64,000 bases of DNA, taken from contig NZ_CP089932.1 in assembly GCF_021365465.1 (NCBI RefSeq), positions 4,216,001 to 4,280,000 of the forward strand, written 5' to 3'. Position numbers and translations under genes: made by a program. The DNA is from Erwinia tracheiphila (GTDB lineage: Bacteria > Pseudomonadota > Gammaproteobacteria > Enterobacterales > Enterobacteriaceae). Of this stretch, positions 11,248 to 20,600 are shown piece by piece; within the stretch, counting starts at the first letter, position 1; each line of letters opens with the position of its first letter. The notes beneath the pieces were generated by a model. That model ran no database searches and was not told the origin of the DNA. It worked only from the letters and a program-made list of their open reading frames with translations.

Positions 11248-12663
11248 TAATGCTGGTCACTTAAGGTGACCAGCAACCTTTTTATCCGGATATTTCCTGC
11301 TCTTTACCCTCAACTCTCTCGGGTAACTTCGCTCTCTTCTACCCGGTAACACAAGCCATTTCGCCTGTTCATACAGGGTTCTCAGTTCTCCCGGCATTTT
11401 TCCCGGCGAAGCCCAGGGCAGGGTTATCAGCATCCGGATTATTTCGCTTATCGCTCCACTGAAGCTCAGCTGGTAAGGCAGGTAATCTCCTTTCAGATGG
11501 AACGCCATCTGCACCATCTGATATCGCACCAGGTTATAAGCCAGCAGTACCCCCCATAGCTCCTGTCTCACCAGCTCCGGCAGGCGACTGCGTAATGTCC
11601 ACCGGCTGTCCAGCATACCCTGCTTTGCTTCCCGGTAGCCCAGTTCTATTTCCCAGCGGTGGCGATATAGCTCGCTGATATCTTTACCCGGATAGCGATT
11701 CGGGTCTGTCAGTGACGTCAGCACCTGCCTCTCTTTACCGTCTACCCTGCGGGTCAGCAGTCTTGCCACCATTTCTTCCGGGACCCCTGGCCATTGCTTC
11801 CTGGCTCGTGGACTGGTTTTCAGGCATATCAGTTCATCTCCACGCCCCAAACGGCGAACCACCTGATACTGTACGTGTTTTTTCAACGGCAACAACCAGT
11901 GACGGTGTTCTCCTGCTGTCTGCCAGTGATGAAGCAGACCCATCGAATAAAATCCCTTATCGAACAGGGTGATACTGTTATTCGGGGTTTTCTCCGTCAG
12001 GTGCTCAGCCAGCCGCATTTCACTGACTTTTTCACTGTCGAATGCACTGGCGGCGATCAGATGGCTGCTCAGCTCCATCAGACAAACCATTCGCACCTGA
12101 GGATAGCCGCCTTCGCCGTACTGGCTGCTGTGTTTACTGAAGACGGCTCTGTTTTCCGGCGTATCGGCGGTACGCCAGACCACGCCGTCGACAGCAAACA
12201 GATTCAGACCGTGCCATTTTGGATGTGCAGCCTGCTGATTCCAGTGCTGCTGTGTGATATCAAAAAGCTCCCGCACTGCATTTTCACCCAGAGTCTTACG
12301 GCGCTGAATGACAGCGCTGCGTGCGGTAAAAGGAGCTCCGGTCCGGTCAGTAATATCCATCAGATTGACGATTTCGGTCATCGGACGATCGCAAAAAATG
12401 GACATCCCAACGACAAGCCAAATCATGGATTCGAGGGAAAGTTTACGTTTACGCAAAGTAACGGTATCGGTCAGGGTGAGCGCCTGCTGAATAAGCTCGG
12501 GAGGAATAAGGTCGGCGAGACTACGGGCGCGCTCAGGAGTGGCGGCATTGATGATGCCGAGGGCCTGGGAAAGTTCCATTTAAAAAGGGTTCCATGATGA
12601 ACATAGAACCCTTTTTACCGCATAAACCGGATCGGTCAACCGATCCTTAAATGATCGGCATTA
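11248..12663 (-). mobile_element. IS4-type insertion sequence, complete, with target duplication
   Basis: The element is 1416 bp. Its ends are imperfect inverted repeats: TAATGCTGGTCACTTAAGG at 11248 and, reading inward from 12663, TAATGCCGATCATTTAAGG (3 mismatches in 19), close to the known IS4 terminal sequence. A 10-bp direct repeat GTCAGAGGGA occurs at 11238-11247 and 12664-12673, the footprint of insertion into the IS110 transposase gene. It contains one intact transposase gene. Confidence 0.92.
11257..12579 (-). CDS. IS4-family transposase
   Basis: This 440-residue DDE transposase is close to the 442 residues of IS4. An N-terminal domain (about 1-120) precedes the RNase H-like core with [11 protein letters not shown] (first Asp, near 148), LFDKGFYSM (second Asp, near 224) and the IS4 signature YREAKQGML (catalytic Glu, within the Y-R-E-K motif, near 340). 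It is uninterrupted and probably active. It lies antisense to the IS110 transposase gene it has split. Confidence 0.95.
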   Translation of the reverse strand: MELSQALGIINAATPERARSLADLIPPELIQQALTLTDTVTLRKRKLSLESMIWLVVGMSIFCDRPMTEIVNLMDITDRTGAPFTARSAVIQRRKTLGENAVRELFDITQQHWNQQAAHPKWHGLNLFAVDGVVWRTADTPENRAVFSKHSSQYGEGGYPQVRMVCLMELSSHLIAASAFDSEKVSEMRLAEHLTEKTPNNSITLFDKGFYSMGLLHHWQTAGEHRHWLLPLKKHVQYQVVRRLGRGDELICLKTSPRARKQWPGVPEEMVARLLTRRVDGKERQVLTSLTDPNRYPGKDISELYRHRWEIELGYREAKQGMLDSRWTLRSRLPELVRQELWGVLLAYNLVRYQMVQMAFHLKGDYLPYQLSFSGAISEIIRMLITLPWASPGKMPGELRTLYEQAKWLVLPGRRERSYPRELRVKSRKYPDKKVAGHLK

Positions 12664-12828
12664 GTCAGAGGGAAACCGAAATTATCCAAAATCGGCCCGC
12701 CGGAAATCCGCGCGAAACTGTATCTGGCTTCGTTGTGTGGCCTGAGATTTAACCCGGTGATGAAAGCGATGTATGAGCGGTTATGCCTGCGTGGCAAGGC
12801 AAAAATGTGTGCCATTGGCGCACTGTAG
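12664..12828 (+). pseudogene. IS110-family transposase, 3' part, itself truncated
   Basis: Reading in the same register as the 5' part, this segment gives SVRGKPKLSKIGPPEIRAKL and later LRGKAKMCAIGAL, the C-terminal serine and helix region of IS110 transposases. It stops at TAG 12826-12828. That TAG coincides with the terminal repeat of an IS3-type remnant (TAGTGGTCAACAAAAACTGG), so the last residues of the usual 320-340 were lost in a second event. Confidence 0.85.
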
Positions 12829-13060
12829 TGGTCAACAAAAACTGGCCACTGCGTTAGAGTTTTTCCAGCATCTATTTTCTGATTCGTTTGGTGGCAACAC
12901 ACCGTTATAATCATGTGGTCTGATCGCACTGTAATATCCGACGATATAGTCCGTTATTGCGCAGGCTGTATCGCTGAAGCTTATGTAATCCGTCGCCCGG
13001 TACCCACTCATTCTTGAGGCTTCTGAAGAAGCGTTCCATTGGACTATTATACAGGATGCT
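12826..13060 (-). mobile_element. IS3-type element remnant (end of orfB plus terminal repeat)
   Basis: On the minus strand the sequence encodes [20 protein letters not shown], the end of the integrase core (catalytic Glu region) of IS3-family OrfB. A frameshifted tail and a terminal repeat at 12826 follow. The terminus resembles the end of the IS3 copy at 54830 (TAGTCGTCAAACAAAACTGT), suggesting a related element. Everything upstream of the core is missing. Confidence 0.78.
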
Positions 13061-13119
13061 CACATCCAGGCTGCCGGAGGACGCCTTAAATGCCTCCTGC
13101 TGTGCGACGGTCATGCCCA

Positions 13120-13415
13120 TCAGGGGCGATCCCGCCGGTAGTTGCCGCCGACGTATGACGGGGTGCGCGGCTGTGCGCGGGACGCGGCCTGGCCGTAGTC
13201 AAAGAAATAACCTCCGCCTTCAACCGGGTCAGCCTGCGCGGCGGTCACCCTGGCCCGCTCAAGCGAGAGGCCCGGACCTGATCCAGCTGACGCTGAACGG
13301 TGGCCAGCTCGTCGCATTCCGATGCGTGGGCAAATGCAGAGGCCAGAACCGTCATCAGGCAGGCTATGCCCAGGCTACGATGACGGTGACGACGTGTTTT
13401 CAGGGGTGGGTTCAT
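13120..13415 (-). pseudogene. ICE RAQPRD-family protein, frameshifted
   Basis: An ATG at 13415 with GGAGG seven bases upstream starts a signal-peptide-like sequence (SLGIACLMTVLASAFAHA) followed by ECDELATVQRQLDQVRAS. That frame ends early at a TGA. The -1/+2 frame continues with LERARVTAAQADPVEGG, YFFDYGQAAS and then RAQPRT, the motif that names the RAQPRD family of small periplasmic proteins in PFGI-1-type integrating conjugative elements. One frameshift near 13260 therefore disrupts it. It is evidence that an ICE once occupied this locus. Confidence 0.72.
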
Positions 13416-13579
13416 TCGCACCTCCGTAAAGATTAAGGAATGCGGACAGGATGGTGAAATATCAGGAAAGGGTCAGTAATAAACTCTGCCACAGGTTTCG
13501 TAAATTTACCGGTTAAGCAATAATACCCACCGGTTAACAATCAGACTTAAATGACACGAAAAGTAAAGGACCGTGCCAG

Positions 13580-13975
13580 GTGAATAATGTTTTCCTGAAA
13601 ATTGATGGGGTGAGTGGTGAATCCAGAGATGCCGCTCATAGCGGCTGGACCGATGTCGATGCTTACTCGTGGGGTTCCAAAAGAAACTCAGGCCGTTCCG
13701 GTGCGGGAGCAAAGGTTAATTATCATAACCTGGCCGTTCACTGCCAGGTGGATAAGGCAACGGCCGGCGCACTGCTCTATTCATCAAACGGCAACAAAAT
13801 CAAATCGGTGCAGCTGTCTACCTGTAAAGCTGGCGGCGAGCAAATGGAGTATTACCGTATCACGCTTGAAAATGTCATCGTGGTTGAGGTGGTGTTTCGT
13901 GACAATGGTGCGCTGACCGACGTGGAATATGACTTCGAAGATGAAATTATATTTTGTTGGAAAATCTCTCCATGA
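13580..13975 (+). CDS. Hcp-family type VI secretion protein (orphan)
   Basis: The start is a GTG with AAAGGA nine bases upstream. The 131-residue product has the Hcp1 (DUF796) pattern: an initial FLKIDGVSGESRDAAH strand, SWG near residue 31, the central VHCQVDKATAGALLY, and VEYDFED near the end. Hcp forms the hexameric inner tube of type VI machines and can carry effectors. It is shorter than the usual 150-165 residues, and the last ten residues (IIFCWKISP) look atypical, so the end may be truncated or replaced. No other type VI gene is adjacent. Confidence 0.75.
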   Translation: MNNVFLKIDGVSGESRDAAHSGWTDVDAYSWGSKRNSGRSGAGAKVNYHNLAVHCQVDKATAGALLYSSNGNKIKSVQLSTCKAGGEQMEYYRITLENVIVVEVVFRDNGALTDVEYDFEDEIIFCWKISP

Positions 13976-14017
13976 TACAAAAGGTGAATTCCTCGATGAG
14001 AAGTATAATTTTGATAA

Positions 14018-14221
14018 TTAAAACATTTTTCTGACAGCAAATTTCATTAACTTGAACTGGCAACAAACCGTTCTACCTGAATCTTTAGCTGATGAGCGAA
14101 CATCAAGCAGGGCAAAAAATAGCAAACCTGCGGGCATATAGAGATAACTCCACCTCCCAAATAGCCAGGCGACAATCGTAAAAACAATTATTCCCAAAAT
14201 GAAAAGTCGGGTTAATACCAC
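14018..14221 (-). CDS. Small hydrophobic protein, unknown (possibly a fragment)
   Basis: The 67-residue frame contains two hydrophobic stretches (LFILGIIVFTIVAWLFG and YLYMPAGLLFFALLDV), then a basic tail. The start would be GTG without a clear ribosome site. The frame stays open further upstream, so this may be the end of a longer lost gene. It is antisense to the Hcp gene and lies between it and the TpsA gene. I do not recognise it. An immunity or membrane anchor role is conceivable but unsupported. Confidence 0.3.
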   Translation of the reverse strand: MVLTRLFILGIIVFTIVAWLFGRWSYLYMPAGLLFFALLDVRSSAKDSGRTVCCQFKLMKFAVRKMF

Positions 14222-14291
14222 AGATTTGCTGACTTCTTCTTCGATAAGGTGTATTAGTCGCGACTTGTTCTGACAGTGGCCCCTGAAAGGT

Positions 14292-14352
14292 TGAGGGTTA
14301 CCGATTTTGATATGGGTGTTGAATCCTTAAACAAAACACGAGGTAACCCTCA
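14292..14352. repeat. 11-bp inverted repeat, possible insertion-sequence end
   Basis: TGAGGGTTACC at 14292-14302 and GGTAACCCTCA at 14342-14352 are perfect inverted repeats 39 nt apart. An ATG at 14351 follows and encodes MLHTHKPGIKHKAIL, faintly like the start of IS481-type transposases, before running into noise. It could be a transposon end fragment. The rest of 14222-14574 shows no gene. Confidence 0.35.
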
Positions 14353-14574
14353 TGCTTCATACTCACAAACCTGGCATCAAACACAAAGCCATCCTGCCTA
14401 TGTGCTGTTGTGACCCTGTGCAAACAGTAAGCTAATGCACAAAATTGATCCCGGACTGTCCGCATTTGATCTTCAAAAGTAAAAGAGTAACGCATACGAA
14501 TTCTGTACAAGTTACGTCACTGGCACAACCGACGTTTCCTGACTGCATTCCGCTAACTGGAGCTGTACTCAGAG

Positions 14575-14607
14575 TAAAAATCCGCCCCCTGAATCTCAGA
14601 GGGCGGA
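14575..14607 (-). terminator. Rho-independent terminator of the TPS/fimbrial operon
   Basis: A 12-bp stem (TCCGCCCTCTGA / TCAGGGGGCGGA on the minus strand, one G-T pair) with a 3-nt loop is followed by TTTTTA. It lies 34 bp beyond the tpsA stop codon and is the first strong terminator after the pilin gene, consistent with its ending the whole minus-strand unit. Confidence 0.85.
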
Positions 14608-14640
14608 TCAACAGATCAATATCTATGATTCAGGTAAGAA

Positions 14641-17600
14641 TTACTCAATCTTTTGGTTGTTCATTAAGGTTTTCCAGTTATTACCAGCAGCCGCTTCACT
14701 TTTAGCATTAGCTGAAGAGTGAGTGGCGTTCTGTGACGGTGAGTTGTTTGCCGGTTTGGTATTGCCAGCATAATTGCCGCTGGTCGATGATGCGCTTCCC
14801 GGACCGCCCACGATGGGTTTCACCGACGGCACTGTCGGCCATTTGGTTCCGCCTGGCGCGCCAGAGGCGTTCTGTGCACCACCGCTGGAGCCTGCCGTTC
14901 CCGGCTTGCCTGCGCCGCTGCGCGGCGTCTGCGTGGCGTTCTGTGACGGTGAGTTATTTGCCGGTTTGGTATTGCCAGCATAATTGCCGCTGGTCGACGA
15001 TGCGCTTCCCGGACCGCCCACGATGGGTTTCACCGACGGCACTGTCGGCCATTTGGTTCCGCCTGGCGCGCCAGAGGCGTTCTGTGCACCACCGCTGGAG
15101 CCTGCCGTTCCCGGCTTGCCTGCGCCGCTGCGCGGCGTCTGCGTGGCGTTCTGTGACGGTGAGTTATTTGCCGGTTTGGTATTGCCAGCATAATTGCCGC
15201 TGGTCGACGATGCGCTTCCCGGACCGCCCACGATGGGTTTCACCGACGGCACTGTCGGCCATTTGGTTCCACCTGTCGCGCCAGAGGCGTTCTGTCCAGC
15301 ACCGCTGGAGCCTGCCGTTCCCGGCTTGCCTGCGCTGCTGCCCGGCGTCTGTGTGGCGTTCTGTGACGGTGAGTTATTTGCCGGTTTGGTATTGCCAGCA
15401 TAATTGCCGCTGGTCGACGATGCGCTTCCCGGACCGCCCACGATGGGTTTCACCGGAGGCACTGTCGGCCATTTGGTTCCACCTGTCGCGCCAGAGGCGT
15501 TCTGTCCAGCACCGCTGGAGCCTGCCGTTCCCGGCTTGCCTGCGCTGCTGCTGCCCGGTGTCTGCGTGGCGTTCTGTGACGGTGAGTTATTTGCCGGTTT
15601 GGTATTGCCAGCATAATTGCCGCTGGTCGACGATGCGCTTCCCGGACCGCCCACGATGGGTTTCACCGGAGGCACTGTCGGCCATTTGGTTCCACCTGTC
15701 GCGCCAGAGGCGTTCTGTCCAGCACCGCTGGAGCCTGCCGTTCCCGGCTTGCCTGCGCTACTGCCGCCCGGTGTCTGCGTGGCGTTCTGTGCACCACCGC
15801 TGGAGCCTGCCGTTCCCGGCTTGCCTGCGCTGCTGCTGCCCGATGTCTGTATGGCGTTCTGTGCACCACCGCCGGAGCCTGCCGTTCCCGGCTTGCCTGC
15901 GCTGCTGCTGCCCGGTGTCTGCGTGGCGTTCTGTGCACCACCGCTGGAGCCTGCCGTTCCCGGCTTGCCTGCGCTGCTGCTGCCCGATGTCTGTGTGGCG
16001 TTCTGTGTACCACCGCCGGAGCCTGCCGTTCCCGGCTTGCCTGCGCTGCTGCCGCCCGGTGTCTGGCTCGAAGACTGTCCGCTGTTATTTACCGGGGCTG
16101 CATCTGGCTTTTTACCATCGGTCTCGGATTTATTATTTTTTTTCTTTCCACCAGCACTTACCGTGAAGGAAATATCATTGCCTGCCGTTACCGTATCCAT
16201 GGTTACTTCAGACATCTTATCTACGTCAGTATTGATATTTCCATTTATCGTACTGCCAGAAACATTGACATTGATGGTGCTGTTTTGGCTTTCCTTATAA
16301 TCAATCTTATCTTCGGTGCTGTAATAGGCATTGACATTAATATTGCCCGATTTCGTTATACCACCGCCCCCGCCAACAGCCATACCGCCAGAATCAATGG
16401 AGTCGTTTATTTCCGTCACGTAAATATTGCCATCAACATTTACGCTACCCGAATTATTTTCAGAGGCGACATGCGCTCCGGCAAGCTCCATATCTCCACC
16501 GACGTTGATATTTACCTCTCCGTTGGTTTTAATACCTGACTGCTGGTTAGTGAGTTGGCTGTCATAATACGAGTTTTTAACGCCGCCATTAATGCCACCA
16601 TTCGGCGTGACGCCTTTTGTTGATATAGATGCTCCCACAGAAACAGCGGTATTATAACCATCAGAGGATTCAGAATAAGTATCCTGTACTGAGGTAATGC
16701 TCAGATCGCCACCGATATCTAAACTGGCTTGCCCGGCCTCGATATTTGCACCAGACATGGACATATTACCCCCGGTGCTAACATTCACATTATCCGCTGT
16801 TATTTGAGAGTTAGTATTCGTCAGTGAATTTACCGATGAACTTGACTCTGAGTGAGAATAATCAATGCTGGCACCCACTCCCGCTCCCGAAGCTGCAACC
16901 CCTCCACCAAAAGAGAGACCCGCACTATTTGTATAAGAACTTGATGTTCCGTTGTACTTTTCTTCAGCAGCACTAATGGAAAAATCGCCACCCACATCAA
17001 TATTGACGGTTCCGGCCTCCACATTGACCCCTTTTAACGTGGTGTCCTTGTTGGAGTCAAAATTAATTGTACCGCCAGTGATCGAGGTCATATTGTCTGA
17101 CTCTCTCATAGCAGAATTACTGGTGGTTGTACTTGAGTAACCGATACTCGTTGAAGCGGCGGCCAGATCGTTAAACACTAAATTCGATACATCACCAACG
17201 ACAGAAGCCGTGGTCAGTCCGGCATCAATTTTTTTCCCGGATGCGGCCTGTTCGGCTAAATCAACATTTTTGTTTAAAATATCTACAGCCGTACTGTTGG
17301 CTTCGCCTTTGACGCCAACGAAGGTTGTCGTCACATCCTCGGTCGTCTTATGAACATCCTTGTACTTAGTTGAAATAATATTGTCGCCGGATAAGTTAGC
17401 GGTGGTATCATTCCCCACACTCAGGTTCAGACCACCAATATCAAGTGTATTTCCAGCGGAAATATCAGCACCATTTGCAAAGTTAAAATTCGCATTATTA
17501 TTGGTCACTGACGTCTCGGTTGTAATTGTGCTGGTGGTTTTAAGCCCCGCTTCGAAAGACCCCAGAGGTGCCACCGGCGCAGCCCCCGTTTTTTTAGGCG

Positions 17601-20600
17601 CGGAAGCACTCCTATCCAGGTTGTAAGCCGCAGCAGTGTAACCATTGTCATTGGTGTAGTCCTGGTAGGCATCATTACCCATCGGTGTCGAACCAGCACC
17701 ACTGCTGTCCAGCCCTGTGGAATCACGTTTAACCGAGTCCAGCGTGCTGAAAGACGTTCCTCCCTGTGCGCCGGGAACCTGATAGCTCGCGCCAAAAACG
17801 AATTCAGATTCAGTCACATTTTTCTCTGCATAGCTGACATCCTGTGACGTTTTAATGACGACGTCATTGCCGGCACTGATACTGGCTGCCGAAGCATTGT
17901 AATCGCCACCACTAAATACCACATCCTGCGCGCCATCAACGATGAATGCCCCTCCGGCATTAACCGAACTGGTTTTCGAGGAACCTGTTGTGCTGATATT
18001 TTCTTCAGCACGGTAAGACATAAATCCGGTCGACTCATACTGATAATCGTAAGTTGAAGAGACCTCGTGGATATCATTAAAATTCACGTTGCCTTCGGTC
18101 GCTTTGAGCATCACCGCATTACCGGCGGTGATATCGACGGCGGTAATATCAATGTCTTTCGCCGTCATTTGTACTGAGCCACCCGCTGTGATGCCATCAT
18201 CGTATGCGCCAATGGACTGATTCCCCTTATTGTCCCGGCCTACGCTTGTCATCAGGTCGATTGATCCCTCCTCAGCGGAGAGAATGACGTGTTCACCCGC
18301 GGAGATGCTGCTGCCACTGTTGGTAATATTCCCTGTTTCACTGGTCATCGCGACCGATCCACCCGCGGAAATGCCCGCATTCATCCCGCTGCTGATGTTG
18401 TTAATATCTTTTTCAGCATCAAGGACAACATGGTCGCCCGCCGTAATAACGGCATTAACATTATTAATTTCCGTCGCATCGACAATCACATTTGCACCGG
18501 CGCTGATGATGGCGGCACCGGTTTCACTGGACGCCCTGATTTCCTCAATGGTGCTACTGGCCAGATAAATACGTGGGACAAGCACATCAATGCCATCAAT
18601 CGTCTCGGTAACAAACCAGACGATATCCTGCGTTAAACCAGCCATTTGCTCTTCAGTTAACGCCTGACCAATAACAAAATCGCCATTGGCCGACTGTTCT
18701 GCGGCGTTGTCAAAAAGCATCTTAACGGCATCCGCACCATCGACGTTGTATTTGACACTGAAATAAGTTCCAACGGAGTCATTAACCTGCCGACGGATTA
18801 ACTCAGTAATAAAATAGTTATCGCCAATAACAATTGCGGGCTGCTCGGCGTTATAACCTACTGTGTCAAAAAAGTACTGAGAACCGTAAAATAAATTCTG
18901 GTCGATCATTTCAATACGGGTTTCATACATCGGAATAACGGTGTGGTTTCCCCTTGACCCCGTCGACACCCCGGACGATCCTTCAGCACCCCCTCCCGCA
19001 TTGTTACTCGCCTTGTTTAACGACGCCAGATAGTCGAGGAAGTCCTGAGATCTCTGGAACAGGGCATTAATTTCCAATAGTTCAGCCACACCCGGCAGTG
19101 TGCTGATGCCCATCGAAATCTCCGCAATCTGCTTTTTATTAAACTGGACTTCGTAGGATTGCTCCACGGTGGAGACCGTCTGATCGCCAATAACCGCGTC
19201 CACCACCTGGTTAGAGACATCATTGCCAGCCAGCGCAGAGTCCAGGCCGTTATTAAGACTGCCTTCCGTGTGAACAAAATTACCACCAGCAACCAGGCTG
19301 GCTTTCTCAGCTGGCAGGAAATAAATCTTTTTAGCCTTCAGCAACGGATAGGATAACGATGCCCCTCCAACATTTGCCTGAGACAGGGAAAGCCACTGCA
19401 AGGTAAGCTCGTTTAAATTTCTGCTTTTCCATGTTTCCCCAAAGAGGTTATTCATCAATGAATTAAACATGGTGTGACTATCGGCCAGCATTTTCATCGC
19501 ATTTAAATATTTACCTTTGTCAGCCGAGCTCCCCACAACTTGCCCCGAACCAAAAATGGTGTTAAAGAGCGCAAACAGGTTACTAAAAGTTTGTGTCCTA
19601 CGCTCTTCTGAAGACAGTGTCGCCCAGTGTACATAAGTCAGGCTAATTTCAGCGTTCGCTGTCAGATAATCATAAAGCGACATTTCAAGATGCTTAGGCG
19701 AATTATAGAGATCGCCACGAATGTGCAGATTTTCTCTTGCCTGAATCAGCCCACCTTCATTTTTGGTTACTCCAGGCCGTTCTGATTTCTGATTAATATA
19801 TAAATTGCCACCGGAAGAGATTTCCGCACGGGTGTCCAGTGCAATGTCGGAGGTTAAGCCAGGAATTGAAATATCTACATAATGATATTTATACCATCTA
19901 CCTACGCCAGTCGCTCGCTCATCATATACTCCACCTCCACTTTCTCTGGCGCTATAGTCCCAATCCTCACCTGTATAGGTACTTTGATTGTAGAGAGTGT
20001 TCGCGTCCAGCCACATATTATCTTCCGAGCGAATCACGCCCGCATGGTTATGAATAGTATTAGCTGTCAGCGCTATCTGTCCCTGGCTGAGTATATTCCC
20101 TCTTACCTTATTAAGAATGGTATCCCTGGCTGACATAACGATATTATTCATCGCGAAGATCAGTGAATTTGTACTGTTTATAATATTTTCAGCGACCAGA
20201 TAGACATCCTGCAAACTGACGACAGCCGCATTATTGGTAATATTTTTAGAGTCAATTGATACTGTGGATCTCGACTCTATAGCCTTATCAATAGTCACAT
20301 CGCCTGTGGTTTTAATTGACAATTGCCCACCGGCACCTGAGCCAATAATATTATGGTCGGCATTATTAAAAGCACCCTGCAATTCGAGTGCAAGCTCACG
20401 GTTACCCCAGATATAGCCAGTATCGCTATTATCAAGATGTGCCGTTTTTAACGTCAGGCTACCTGCATTATAAATACGTCCCTGGCTGTTATCCACGCTG
20501 TCTGCAGTGATGGTGCTGATGCCGCGGCTATCAGAAGAGGATATCTGCCCTTTATTGACAAGTTCCTTAGCATTAATGTGATAACTTGCGCCATCAATAA

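Noticed and set aside
13014..13436. Plus-strand frame of 140 codons
   Set aside because: It is antisense to the frameshifted RAQPRD gene, whose start, ribosome site and signature are on the minus strand.
14018..14221. CDI immunity gene for TpsA
   Set aside because: TpsA shows no toxin domain, and this frame lacks a ribosome site and may be a gene fragment. It is listed only as an unknown hydrophobic frame.
14726..16069. Regularly spaced repeats suggesting a CRISPR array
   Set aside because: Units are contiguous 72- and 210-bp coding repeats without unique spacers, and they lie inside an open reading frame. No cas genes are present.
14733..16166. Plus-strand frame of 477 codons, plus five near-identical frames of about 70 codons, opposite the tpsA repeats
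   Set aside because: They are shadows of the in-frame repeats in tpsA. They have no start signals, and the composition (Trp/Arg/Ser-rich) is an antisense artefact.
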